From NCBI GenBank assembly GCA_040954595.2, contig CM082589.2, positions 5,456,001 through 5,520,000 on the forward strand: DNA of 64,000 bases, read 5' to 3'. Source of the DNA: Balanoglossus misakiensis (lineage: Eukaryota > Hemichordata). The translations under genes and the position numbers were made by a program. This document shows positions 25,301 through 40,300 of this stretch, piece after piece (position 1 is the stretch's first letter; every line of letters starts with the position of its first letter). The notes beneath the pieces were generated by a model that was given only the letters and a program-made list of their open reading frames with translations, was not told the DNA's origin and did no database searches.

Positions 25301-28300
25301 GACGGGTGAATGCAACTGCCGCAGTAATTTCCAAGGGTCTACCTGTAATGAGTGCGCTGAGGGGTTCTACAACTTTCCGGCTTGTGAAGGTAAGAGTGGA
25401 TCTCAGAATTGTTCCAATAATTCAGATGTGTGGAGATTTTTCAACATATGAATAGATGGCAGCAGGCGAAAGCAGTGTCCCTTTAATTTCAAAACTGTAC
25501 CAAGTGCAAAACAGATAAATGGTGATTTTTTTGTTTGTTACAGAATGCAAATGTGATCCCGCTGGTGTGATTGTTGTACCTGGTGAACCTCTAGGGGGCT
25601 GCGGTGCAGCTACACAGGTAGATACAGAAATTCAAACTTTATTTCCAAAAATCATGCGAGACATTTTAACTATGATATAAGTAAGTGGGCTTTTAACTTG
25701 TTCCTGTCACACTCTACTCTCCCAATGAATTAAAAATGGAGGAACCTGTTTATCATGATTAATATTTCCTTGCTTTATCCATGTTCCAGGGCCTGTGTAG
25801 ATGCAAAGACAAAGTGACCGGCAGGACATGTGATACCTGTGAACCTTTGTATTGGAATTTACAAATTAGCAACCCCGAGGGTTGTGAGGAGTGCTCATGC
25901 TATCGTCCCGGTACTGTGTCTGGTGTTGGAGTTTGTGAAGCTGTAAGTAACACAACTAATAATAGAAATTTTACATAGTGATTGTGCCATGGTCACATGA
26001 CCATAGTTCTGGAATGCGCCCTCTACGGGCAGGTATTCACATAGACTTTTGTTTTTACAAAGTTTTTGAATACTATTTGTTGGCAAGAACAATAGCAATC
26101 AATCATACATTGATACCAGATTTCTGTTAAATTGAGAGAACCGCAATATTTTCTGCTCTGTAGAAAAATGGTCAGTGTATGTGTAAAGATATGGTGGAAG
26201 GAAGAAAATGTGATGAATGTGAAGATGGTTCATATAATTTACAAGACTCCAATGTATTTGGATGCCAAGGTAAGGAAATGGTGTTATGCACTGAAGTCTG
26301 GGCCTGTATATTGTGTATTCATTGATGTATGGATTGTCAGAATTTTACTAAAAAATACACTGGAAACCATCTTTTTCAATAATGCCAGGTTGGAAAATCA
26401 CTGTGAGCAAATTATCCAATTATCCAAGAACATGGGTTCAGTATCACGTTGGCTACATGTAGCAGATGCCAGCTTGTAAAATTTGTCACTTTTAATCATG
26501 AGAGGGTCACCCCCTGGACATTTTCCACTCAGACGTTTCCCTCCTACCATTTGAGGTTTTGGGTGTATAGAGTGCCGGGTGAGTGAATATACAGGGGGTG
26601 ACTATCCTAGAACTAATTTCAAGCTGTTATTTTCATGAAATGATCTCTTGCCTACTTTCAGCTTGTGGCTGTGACGTTGGTGGCGCTAGCAATGAGATCT
26701 GTGACAAGACAACTGGCCAGTGTGTCTGTAAACCGAGGGTCAATGGACGAAAATGTGACTCGTAAGTGTAGTTTTGTGTTTGTGTGCTCACTGATGAATT
26801 AATCAATTGAGGGTTTGGTTATCCCCAGTTCCAAGGTTCACTTAGAGGATCTCTCTAATCAGCCTGCTGTCTTCGTGAGAAATACCCTGCTGTCCAACTT
26901 TCAAACTCAGCTTACTTAACTAAAATAATTCGTTCCAGACCCCTGGATGTCCACTATTTCCCTGATCTGTATCACATAAGACACGAGGTAGAAGACGGAC
27001 GTGCCCCAAGAAACAAACCAGTGCGCTTTGGTTTCAGTGAAGAAAATTTCCCTGGATATTCATGGAGAGGATATGCTATCATGTCACCTCTTCAGGTATT
27101 GATTAATTGATTGATTGATTTATAATTCTTCTAGACCAATATTTTGGGCTATCTTCTTCCCTGAGACATCTCATCCCATGTCATATATTTTTTTCAGCCC
27201 GAAGTGATTGTACCTGTAGACATAACTGATTCCAGCCTGTATCGCATTGTGATCCGTTACAACAGTCGGAATACCGAGCCAGTCACTGGGTCCATCACAG
27301 TCTCACCACAAGTACAGTCTATAGGTAAGAAAAAGTTTGTTCTATTGCTAAGTCGTGGTATGTTTGACCATGTACTCATGAAATACATTTTTAAGTACTG
27401 CAGGTAACTCACATGAGGAAATAATTGATCTACTGGACAATATGGGGTCAGATGTGTATTTTCACACAATTATTGTTTATGCGTCACTTCACAGCTGGTG
27501 AACAGACCAGTTCTGTTGTATATAATCCGGGACCAAATCCCCAGTTTGTCACAGTCTCCGGGAATAACATCATCATGCCGTTTGTTATGGATCCTGGCAA
27601 ATGGACCATCAGTCTGCAGGCACCGGACAACATCTTGCTGGTATGCATTTTTGATAATCTAGAATCTATCGTGTTCTGTTTATTGATCGACATTGGTAAG
27701 ATTCTCATGAATAAATTATTTGCTGAAATTTCGTGATTTTTCTTGGCAGGATTATTTTGTTTTGTTGCCGTCTGCTTACTATGAAGCTCCTGTTCTTCAA
27801 GAGAGAATCACAGATGCCTGTATTGCTGGAACTTATCAAGAAACGTAAGTTTAGATATCATCTTCTTTCAATCAAATCAAATGGTGATCACTGACTTAGC
27901 AGCTATATTTCATGTAGCATGAAATCATTCAACCAATTAGATGTTTACTGCCAACGTGACGCCTTAACGTCTGAGAAATCTGTGTCACCAAGAAGAATTA
28001 CAAAAATTCGAATTACACACCTTTGAAGCTCACAAACTGACTTTCATTTCTCAGCTGCAACAAGTACACATTCCCTCGGCTGACACTCTACCCAGTGGTT
28101 GAAGGTGAAGATGGCTACTTTTATGAGAATGGACGCAGTGTACCTACCAACACGTTCAGAGATAGAAGCATTTTGCATGATCTTGATATCGACGGCATGG
28201 CTAAACTCAATAGAAACCAGGTGGGTTGGTTGTACTGTAGGTTCTCTTCATGTGGATTCTATTCTTTGATCATTTTTATGTGACACTGTATATCTACTGT

Positions 28301-31300
28301 GTTTTTTAAATCCATGCAACATGATGAAATACCTAGTAATTTGCTGATATCAACACAGTTTATGTGTGTTCAGTGAGCACTACTGTAATTGTTGACAATT
28401 TAATTTATGTCCGGACTAGAAATCATTTGTCCACAATAATAATGGCTGTTGCACATACACATATAAGGATATTTCACAAGAAGAATATTGGGAAGTTTAG
28501 CATGCTTTAGGGAGCAGAAGATTGTGTGCCTTGATCACAAATTGCTGTATATCCATGCACTTAATATGAAGCCACTTTTAAATTTAAGCACTGCCTGAAA
28601 TAATTAATCTTCACAAATCTATCCCCTTACAGCCATCACTGGGAGTATCTGTGCCGGTACCAAGACCTGGGAAGTATGCCGTGGTCATCCAGTATTACGG
28701 TGGCGGTGACGGCGAGACCAGCCGTCTTGCTGTGGATGTACAGGGATCTGATGAGCGCCAGGATGGAATCGCAGCCATTCCCGTCTGCTCAAATTTGTAA
28801 GTTGGCAAAAAAGTGTCTCTTTGCCAAGAATGTGAAATTGTCTTGCTGAAATCATGGCTGAATTATATTGGTCAACAACATGTTTTTTTCAAAATCTGGT
28901 TGCTTCTGATATTTCCTATGAAGTTCTTTCTGGTAAATATGGTCTTGATATTACCACAGTAAATTACCACTGCACTCTACCTATTCTCTTTTCTCACTAC
29001 ATGTACACACGTTGATTTGCCAACATTGATATCAAGATGGCAGACCTGTACCAATGCGAATGCCAGGCTGTAAGGTCACACAGTGGTCGATCACATAAAA
29101 TGGTTTACACATGTCTACTTTTTCTGCTTCCAGGTGTCGAACAGTTGTCCTGGATAGAGACAGCAGAGTTGCTCAGTTTGACATACAGCAGAGCGTGGTC
29201 AGCATCTACATCACACAAGAGGGACGACCGTTTGATCTGGGAATTGTAAGTTTTCTCGAAAGTCCTATACCAGCTGATTATTCATACTTGTTAGTGGATG
29301 CTCCCACTGAATACTGCAGTCGAACGAAAGAGTGAAATATTGTCGCAAACTAATCCGTTGTTATATTTTGATGACATCTTTCAGGATTCCATTTCTTTGA
29401 TACCGATTGAAGACTTTGACATGGACTATGTGACACCGGCATATGAATGTACTCAGAAGAAACCGAGTGATGAGTAAGTCACAGTGCCTCGTCTGTATAC
29501 AGCAGTTTAAAGGCCCATGTTTTTTGATGTAGTACATATTACCATTCAAATACATGACTGGTTAAGTGCAATGTTTGCACAGACATGTATGCTGAGTCTC
29601 TTGCGAACCTTAATGCCTATGATAAAATGTGGGAATCAACACATGCTGTTTCTGATCTTCACTTCTACAGATGTGTAGGTTCGCCCTACCTGACACCGCC
29701 CGGAACACAGAAGTGGGAAGTAGAAAGCAACGCGTATGAACCGTCACATTCCACGGGACGCGGTGTACTCGGAGAGAACATCACCCCTAATGTCGATGAC
29801 CCTAATACAGCGTTGTACACCTTAGATGGGACAGGAGATGTGGTGAGCATAGATCAGTGATGTGAGGTTTCTTTATAGACAGCCAAGAATCTCACTGACA
29901 ATTTTACACGTCATATACCATTGAAGACACAACACTTCGACTTCTGATTATCACTATATTGCTTTCTGTGTGTGTTCTATCTACAGAACTATGTGAATTT
30001 TATGATGCACAAATTTGAATTCCTCTCATATTCTCTCAATGATTTGAACATTTGTGAATTTCGTGTTCTTTTATAATTGTTTCTTGACAGACCACAGTTG
30101 AGTTGCGCGATATTCTGCCAGACGATGGCCGTTACGTGTTCGTTGTTCATTACTATCAGCCAGAAACGGTTTCATACGATGCTGAGTTTGTCATCAGAGG
30201 AACACCAAGCTACAGTGGTAAGAAAACATTTTGATGTGTCACATTTATGTTATTTATCTCACATTTATATGTGATTCCATAGAAATCTTGCAAACAAGCT
30301 GCATCATTCCTCCGTATTGCTATTTGTATAGAACCACATGACCAATCAAATTGCCTCTTGCAGGTACATTTGAGGCCAATTTCTGTCCCCATGTATCTGG
30401 CTGTCGGTCAGTGGTGACTTCAAGTGATGGAAATCCGGTCTTTGAAATTAATCCACTATCAAGGGATGTTGTCATCACGATACCAGATGATAAGAGTTTG
30501 TGGTTGGTAAGTTTCAAAATTTCAACAGAAAAATACATTGGCAAGTATTGTAAGCAATTCATAAATATTGTCTTTTATTTCTTTCAAGTAGCCCCTTGAT
30601 TTAAAATTTTATTGTCAACATTTGATTTTTTTTTCGGCTGTGGGCATCAGATTCATATACAGCAAAGGTGGTGTTGTAATTTTGACATTTCAATTTCAAT
30701 TTCCTATTTCCAGGATTACATATTGGCCATTCCGGAAGATGCTTACTCTCCGGATGTACTGGAAACCCAACCAATAGATCGTGCGGGAGAGTTTATCAAG
30801 GAATGTGGACAAGATGATTTCTATATCAGGTTTGTGTAATGTTTATACAAAAGTTTTACTAGTATATATGGTATGCCGTTGGACATAGGAGAGAAAATAA
30901 AGCTCCTCACTCAGAGAGCACAGCTATTCTCACTTTTTATTGTTTTATGTCGACAGCCCTGATTCCTCAGGATTTTGTCGTGACGGTGTGTTCTCCCTGA
31001 CCACTGATTACAACAACGGAGCCCTGCCCTGTGAGTGCAGCTTCACGGGATCGACCAGCTTCTCTTGCGAGGAATTCGGTGGCCAGTGTCCGTGCAGACC
31101 CAACATCATCGGACGTACCTGCGACCGTTGCAAGACGGGTTTCTATGGCTTCCCTAACTGCAAACGTAAGATTCTTGTACATGATGTATATTATAAACGT
31201 AGTCTCAAAGGTTATGTGCTAGCTCTCATGGTACATTGTTGAAAGTACCCTAGCTGACACCTACTTCTTGAACAGAAAAACTGTCTTTGAAGTTAAAAAC

Positions 31301-34300
31301 AGGTGTCCGCAATACCCTTTTGTCTTTAAAAATCTCTCCTTTAAGTATTTACCCATTCACCACCATGGTTCATCCCAAACCCATTGTTTTCTGTGGTAAG
31401 TCTGGATCTCTATAGAGGGAACTGGGGGTGAAAGGGTTACTGCATGGAGATGTGTACTGAGTAAAGAGGGTGTCACTTATTCTGAGAAGTCTAGCTATAT
31501 TGGTACCCCCATTAACACACCAACCACCTCAAACACTTATCATTTTGGTTTTTCTTTACACAGCATGTAGTTGTGTGACTGGCATCTGTGAAGAAACAAC
31601 TGGCGAATGTATCTGTCCACCTAACGTTGGAGGTCCTCACTGTGACCAGTGTCTGCCACAGACGTTTGGATATGATCCGTTCATTGGCTGTGAGGTGGGG
31701 AACAGTAAATATCACATGACAGGGCAGGGCAATATCATAATTTGTAACCTGCATGACGGATGATGTTGTAGTAAATCTAATCTCTGGCTCGTAAGAATAC
31801 CATAGATAAAAATGAATGCTTTTACAGTAAATGTGATTGGTAGCAAGTGGAAAAATGAAGTGTTATCAATGTTTTGTATTATGTATTTCAGACATGTGAC
31901 TGCAATCAGGATGGAGTTGCTGGTGGCAGTAGAGACTGTGATCTGGTCACAGGACAGTGCAGGTATGTACATGTACATAATAGAAATGTATATTGCTGTT
32001 GAAAAAAATTCAATATGAAAACACTTCCCATGATTAGTAAAACTGAGCACTTTGGCAAAAATAAATTGACATATTTAATAATAAATTTGAATTCACAAAG
32101 AAACATCTAGATAGACCTGAATGAAAATTAACACTTGCATAATGTTCTAATCACAGTTGTCGAGAAAATATCGCCGGTCGAAAATGTGACATGTGTGCAC
32201 CCGGATATTTCAACTATCCAAGATGTCTGCCATGTGATTGTGACGAGAGGGGAACAACGGGAGATGTGTGTGACCAGGCGACTTCTAGGTGCCTTTGTAA
32301 AGTGAGTCATCTCTGTTTTCAAAGTCAAGGTCGCCATCATTTAAAATTATTCAGTATATTTTAAGTTATCAGTATTATGCACACATTTTGTCCTAGCCTC
32401 ATTCCTGCAGTGTTTTTATATACAATTAATCGTACGATACATATTTACTCCAACAGGACAATGTGGAGGGCCCAAGATGCAACCAGTGCAAAGATGGCAC
32501 TTTCTCCTTGGAAGGAAGAAACCCTCTCGGCTGCACTAGCTGTTTCTGTTTTGGTGCGACTAGAAATTGTGAGAGTTCAGAAAGACGCTGGAGCAAGGTA
32601 AGCTCATGTTTGCAAAGATCCAAGGGAATATGTATGTGTGTGCAGTCGGGAATGTGGTACAAGCACAGTAGACAGGGGGAATCAAACCTGCCTCTAATAT
32701 TTGTATATTTTTATGCAGGGATATATTAAAACATGGCTAAAGTTTTTAACATTTTCAACAGGGATTTTATAAAGACAGTTTGAAGTTTTTTAATTCCCAA
32801 AGTCAGTGAATGAATTTCTTGTGTATTTCACAGGTTAACACTATGGATGGGTGGAGTGTAACTAACTTTCAAAGCGGTCGAGTCGAGCCCACTGGCAGCA
32901 ATACTGTCTCTCTTAATGTGAGAGGAACGGGCGATGATCCATTGCAAGCTATCTACTGGGTTGCACCAGATGACTTCCTAGGAAACAAGGCAAGTAGGAA
33001 AAAACATTGAAATTAATTTATTTTCCTGTCCTTAAATAATGCATCAAGTCAAATGAAAGACCTCACTGTTTGTGGACACTTTAAGACAGTATTTTACTTT
33101 GGCATATTGCAAATTATTCAAACAGCTGTAAGAAAATAAAAGCTTAAATAGTGTGTTTACCAACTTTATTTGTTGTGGCGAAATCTGACTACCAGTAGTT
33201 ACATGTATAAGCGAGATGTTTGATTTTTTTCAGATCACATCGTATGGTGGGGTATTAGAATACACAGTGTTATACCGCATTGACAGAAGAGGTGATGTTG
33301 ATCCACCAGCCCTGCGAAGACCAGATCTCATTCTGGCTGTAAGTTGTCAAATACAATGTAATCTGTATCTGCCATTCATTAAGTTGATGACATGGGTATC
33401 AACGGTGGTTTCGTGTTCTACTCTGTGAAACATGATTTCGACAGTGGGACGGTAAAAGTAAATAGTTTCTACATCGCAAAATGCATGACAATGCATATTG
33501 GTGCCACTCAAATTCTCAGGTACATGTAACTATAGGCCATGTGTAATAACTTTCTTTTCCCAGAACCTTTGTTACTCAGCTCATGAAACTTACACAAATA
33601 GAAATTCCTGATAAGTAGTATACTGATCTCTGAGGTCATTTTGTTCTTCTGACAGGGTAACAACATTGAACTGGTGTATTCGGCCCCCAGCCAACCTGTT
33701 GCAGATTTCCCAATGACTGTGAGGGTCGATATGCTGGAGGTAAGTGTCCAGGAACTGATTGAGTGATGTACTGTTGATTATTCAACCCTTTCACCACCAT
33801 GGTTTTTTTGAAATCCATTCTTTGGTGTATATGGACCTCTGTGCTGTGAATGGTTTTAACCTTGTTGCACTATGACATCTAAATCTTTGCTTTGATTGAT
33901 GTCTTCTCCACAGAGTAGTTTCATGCACAGCATTGGAAGCGGTCAAGTCAGCCGGGAGGACTTGATGGTGGCGTTGGCTGGCCTGGACAAACTCCACATC
34001 AGAGCTCAGTATAAAACAGAAATAAAAGATACTAGGTACGCCGTCAACAGATATTCGCTTTATTAAAATACATAAATCATATCAAAGTTGCAATCTCTCA
34101 CTTCAGTATTGCCTATGGTCCCCGACCTTGGTCCAACAATAATTATTGTTAATTAAGTTCTCATTTTCTTGTATCTTTAGTTTGAGTTCTGTATCATTGG
34201 CGCTTGCTAAAAAGAAGCGAAGTGGGGACCCAGCAGAGACTGTGGAGGAATGTGCTTGTCCACCTAGCAACACTGGTCTGTCTTGTGAGGTGAGTAGGTT

Positions 34301-37300
34301 TATATATAGAGAGAGAGAGAGTGAGAGAAGAAATGTTCCTTCAAATGAATCACAATGCCCCCAATGTCATTGTACCGGCATAAGAGTGCATTATTAGAGT
34401 ATGAGAATGACATTGGATTTGATGAATCTGTTTCTCTGCTAGGAATGTGGAGTTGGCTATCACAGGACTGGTACTGGAGCATATCTTGGCTTGTGTATTC
34501 CGTGCGACTGTCATGGACACTCCAATCAGTGTGATCCCAATACAGGAGAGTGTTCGGTAAGTAACAGTTGGTTGCTATATTTGCGACAAATGATCAAATT
34601 TTGAATTCCAGGGATATGGAGATCATATGAGTCAAAATTATTTTTGTTAATTTTGTAAACACTGGTTTCTTGTATTTTGTTTGCAGGATTGCTTGGACGA
34701 TACAATGGGTGACCATTGTGAGCTGTGTAGGCCTGGCTATGTCGGTGATGCAACGCGGGGAAACCCTGATGATTGCAAGATCTGCTCATGTCCATATGCT
34801 ATAGACTCAAACAAGTGAGTGTTCATTCATTCATTGATTTATTCATTTGTTCATTCGTTCGTTCATTCATTCACTCATTCATTTATTATTTTATTCATTC
34901 ATTCATTATTTTATTCATTCATTCAGTCAGTCAGTCAGTCATTCTTTCTGTCATTAATCATTCATTTATTCATTTATTTATTTATTCCTTTATTCATTCA
35001 TTCATCCATCCATTCATTCATTCATTCATTCATCCATTCTTCCATTCATTCATTCATTCATTCATTCATTCATTCATTCATCCATTCTTCCATTCATTCA
35101 TTCATTCATCCATTCATTCATTCATTCATTCAGACATTCATTCATTCACTGAATGCTTTTGAAAAATTTTACTGTATTTCTTTTCAGCTTTGCGTCTTCA
35201 TGTCGACTTGGTTCGAATGGTGACACCATATCGTGTGACTGTCTGCCTGGTTACACAGGAGCACGATGCGACAGGTGTGAAGACGGTTACTTTGGCAACC
35301 CTATTGCCATTGGCGGGCGCTGCGAGCCCTGTGATTGTCATGGCAACGTCGATCCTGGCTACAGTGGTCCCATGTGTGACCCCCTGCAGGGGAACTGCTT
35401 GAGATGTCGTCCGGGAACAGCTGGTGAAAACTGTGAGCGCTGCGCCGATGGTTACTATGGCGATGCAATCTTTGCCAAGGAGTGCAGAGGTTGGTTCAAA
35501 CACAAAAATATTGTTTTGATGTTTGGAAAGTTTGTTGGTCATTTTTGAAGAAGCCACGATTATTTTTAAATAAGGACTATATTAAAGTATACTTGTCTGA
35601 TAAAATAGAATTTTAAAAAGCATCACAGAGAATTACAGTTTTCTGAAGTACAAAGCTGCAATTCCCCCATAAAATTTTGTCTTTATAACCATACAAATTT
35701 CAGTCTTCCACCGAGTGTGTACAGGTCATATCATCACCATACTTGTGACTAAAAGTGTGGCCATCAGTTTAATACATATTCTCTACATCATATTGCAAAA
35801 TGCTATTTCTCATAAAATTCACGCGGAATTTGCAATTTTATTTCCCAGAGTGTGAGTGCCATGCATGTGGTACTGAGCAGTGCGACTCGGCTACTGGAGT
35901 GTGTATATGTCGACTTGGTGTTGCTGGCCGACGATGCAATCAATGTCTGGTAAGTGGAACTGATTCAGTCAGATTTTTGGCAGTGAACACAGAATTTTTA
36001 CATACATGACGCTCCCATCACCCCTGTTTGCTTGAATGTGGATTCAGCCATAAAGATATGAAGACAATCAAACATGACTATTTTCCGTGCCCCTCCCTCC
36101 AGCCCAACTTCTTTGGATTCGACACCTGCCAAGGCTGCCAGCCATGCGGGTGTGGCATAGCTTCCAGAAGACCGCAATGCGACGATGACACAGGACAGTG
36201 TGAATGCATGCCGGGTGTTGGTGGCAGGCAGTGTCAGGAGTGTCTCCCTGGTTACTGGAGTTACGGTCCAAACGGGTGTCAGAGTAAGTACTGTAACTCA
36301 AGAGTTAGGTCAAAGGTTATGAATTAGAAAGGGACGTACGACATTTCTCAATCCCCGTTTCTCACATATTATATCGACTCACTAAAAAAATCATAAAATA
36401 TTCTTTAAATTTGAAGTCATTGTCCCCAATACATTCTTATCGATGTCATTTACACAGTGGCATTCCTGTGATTTTATCTGAAGTATAAAATAACCAAACA
36501 AATATATCGGTACTTTTATTACCCAGAATGCAACTGTGGGGACAACCTACTCTGTCGCCAGGATACCGGACAATGCATCTGTCTCCCGGGCGCCATGGGA
36601 CCCATGTGTGATATTTGTGAAGAGAAGTATGTCCTCACAGAATTTGGATGTCAGCGTAAGTATTGAACTACATGTATGTTAGTATATTGCGTTGGGGGTG
36701 GAGGTTCATTTGGTAGTGAAAGGGTTGATTCATCCATCACATATTATTTCTTTTAACAGCGTGTGATGATTGCGTAGTGGTACTCTTGGATGACATGGAG
36801 GTGATGGATAGTAATATTACAGACGCGATCGACAGCATCAAAGATCTGTCTGTTGGTCTGGAAGCATACAGGAGACTGCAACAAATTAATGACACGACAT
36901 GGCAACTCAAGGTGAGTGTCAAGACACACTTTTCATAACTCTAGTGCCTTCACGCGGCCATCATGAGTTTGAACTCAAAGCGAGGCCCCTGGGGAATAGT
37001 TTGACCAATCACTTTCATGGTACTTTCCTCATTGGCCTTGCTTTGAGTTCAGATTCATGATTGCTAGCTGTGTTAAGGTGCTAGACTTGCAAAAAGGGTG
37101 TACATGTACTAAATGCCATGAAAACTCTACATTGATGTCAAATATCCATCCGTGGTTTCATTTGCCATTGTCCGTTTTGTTTTTATGCAGTTTGAATTTT
37201 TTGTCTTTTTTCCTCTCTCTGCAGAACCAGCTACCAGATCTGAAAGATCGCTACACTGGTAATTTGCAGCCCATCTTGGATGAACTTGACAGTCTCAAGA

Positions 37301-40300
37301 GAACGGCCGACGAATTAGAAGAAAGGGTGAGTAATCGAAAGATTAATTTGCGCACAAACATGAATCCAAAGTGAAGTGTCTGGAGCCAATAGTTCTGATA
37401 CTGGCATGAATGTGAAGCCAATATATGTTTGAAATCTCTTGAAAGTGCAAATATGGTTTAATCCAGTTGAACTTGTGTAACTTACTTACGAGAAAGACAA
37501 GTGAAAAGAAATTTGGCAGCATATGCAGTCAGTGAACTATCGATGTAACTGAAGTGTTTAACTATTAACGGCCGACAAAAGTTAACAGTTTTTGCATTTA
37601 ACTTCAGTGCACGAACCGGAACATTTACCTGTGTGGCCTTTGGCATGACATAAATGTTTGTGGTTTCTTTTCTCATTTAGTCCGAAAAATCCAAGAAGAA
37701 TGGAGGGACATCTGCTGATGATGCAGCCGAGACTGAGGAGAGAGCTCTAGAGGTCGAGAAATTGGTCGAAGATGCTGCCGATAGAGTCAAAGGTCTGCCA
37801 ACTATTTTCAAGATAAATCTTATTCTCTTTGGTATTTACAGCTTGTATTATACAATGAAGCCTGTCTAAACCAGTCTAATATTATCTGGATACCTGTCTA
37901 TACTGTCGTGGCATGTGTCTAATGACTTTCAATGTTACCTTGTTCAGATATTGTGGATGGTGTCATTGAGACAGCTGACAGGATCGGTCAAAACGGGGAT
38001 GAAAACACCCGAGGTCTCTTGAAGAAAGCCAAGAAGATCGTTCGTGAAATTGACGACCGTGATTTCACTGACCCCTATAATGCCGCAAGAGAGGAATTAG
38101 AACAAGCTGAGGATGGTAAGTGGGAGCTGGACTTTTAAAAAAAGGCCATTATCATTTCTGTTTGCAAGTCCTGAAAGGAAAATAATTTCAAATTTGTGTC
38201 TCCTTGCCAGCTCTGAATAGCGTCAGGGACTTAAAACCAACCTGTGCACCGACCGACGTGTACAAGAGAGTCAATGAAAGCATGAACGATCTGATCGATA
38301 AATTCCGGGAATTGATCGACGAGAGCCAACAGACCAGCCGGGTGCTGGATGAAGTGGAGACTTTCAATGAACTAAACAGGGATCCGGATTACAAGGTAAT
38401 TACCTGATAATCCTTCAGTTAAGCTCCACACATGATTAGGCACCAAACACCAGCAAAGACTAGAACATACCTAAGACAGTTTGATGATCCATCTGCATAT
38501 GATAAAGGCAACATATTATCCATTTTATTTTTGCTGAACAGAAAATCATAGCTGAAGTGCAAGACAAGTTTGGCAACGCAGAGGGTGACGTGGAGGAATC
38601 TCTAGATCTTCTCAACGAAGCCAGAGAGTTTGTGGATGATGCTGAAGAAGCTGTGCAGGTAGGTGTAATCAGAAATGTCCTGTAGTTATGCAATTGAAAT
38701 ATCACGTGCATAAGCATCATATATGTGTAATAGATTCCATGAACGTCTTGGACCAGTCACGTTGCTGTATATGTAATACGGAGTTGCTGTTTCCTTTACA
38801 CAGACCACAGCTCTGGAATCATCCAAGCTGGATGCCGGCATCACACAGCTGGATCCGTACGTCGGCTTTCTCAAGCAGCAGACGGAAGACCTGGATCCTC
38901 TGGTTACCAACGCTACCATCCATGCGTACAATTTAAGAAGGCAGGCCGATGAACTGGATAAGTATGTGGCAGTCAGTTCATCATATTTTGAGATGTGACT
39001 ACCCCCATTTGGTTCTTTTGGTAGCACCTAGCTGGGATGAACAGCAACAGGGATGTTCTACATTTACATCATTGTGGGGAACAACTCGAATCCTTATACA
39101 CCTCATACACTCTACCTATCAGACCTTCATAGCAAAGATGTTTCTTTTTACACTACAGGTTGATTGAAGATACTCGTAGGTATGGCGAAAATGCCTTGGA
39201 AGCGGCCAAAGCCTATGAGAATATAGGCATCGCAATCGACGACGCACTTGTTGCTGCCCAAGCAGCCAAGGAAGCAGCAGATGATGCCAAAGATAAGGTT
39301 TGTTTTTTTTTTTGGTCCCAAAAACATCTTGGCTCTGTCGTTTAGGTTCATACAAATAACTGAGGATTGAGCAATAAGCAGAAATAATGACTATATACAC
39401 AATATATTTGTTTTATCAGTCTGAAGGCCAAGCAGACAGAGCTGAGGCATCACGAAAGAAAAGTGACAAACTTCGTAAGAAAGCAAAGCAAGCAAAAGAT
39501 ACAGTGGAAGGTGGTAAGTACACACAAAATTACATTTTTTGTGTGAAATTTTTGTCATGGGAGCATGTCAGATTATTTTTTTCCTCTCAGCCATAGAATA
39601 AAAACTAGTGACCAATTTGCCTAACGTTTACATTTTGTAGATAAGTACGTGCTGTGGCCTACTTTGTGGAATAAAATCGGCATACATGTAGCTGTGTTAA
39701 CATTGAGGTTTCCTTTGCAGATCTTTCTGACCGACTGGACAATGCACAGCAGAGTGTAAAAGAAGTGGAGAGATTGAACAAAGAAACTGATGAAAAATTG
39801 GATGTGATCAAGAATGGAATATCTACGATTCCCTCAGGTATGTTCTAGCCAGCAAAACTCCTCAAAAGGAGCACTTAGAAAAACGTGTAAAATCCAGGAA
39901 TTTGTAATCATTTTTATGTGGTCATCTTAGAGCATATGAATCAGCCAATTCTCATATACATAACTGACAGTACTCGGAAATCGGACCTAAGAAACCTTGT
40001 GTAGAGGGTGGACTTATCACATGTTTGGGTGTTTTTTTCTATTCTCAGACGACTTGGCAGCCGAGGCCAGAAAAGCCATGACCGATGCGGAGAATGCCAA
40101 GGTCAAAGCCGAGTCGGCCTTGGACAAGATCAGAGACATTGCTGATGAACTGCCCGACAAGAAACTGCAACTGGCAGAGATACCGAACACCATAGACGCT
40201 GCCATCAAAGCAATGGACAGGGCAGAGTCCAAATGTAAGAATTTTTTAAAATTTTGATGTCCTTTTCATAAAGTTACCCAGCTTGGAAGAAAACGTCTGA

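Noticed and set aside
34773-35223. Phe/Ile/His/Ser-rich open frames of 129-134 codons
   Set aside because: They are produced by the (CATT)n array in a laminin intron.
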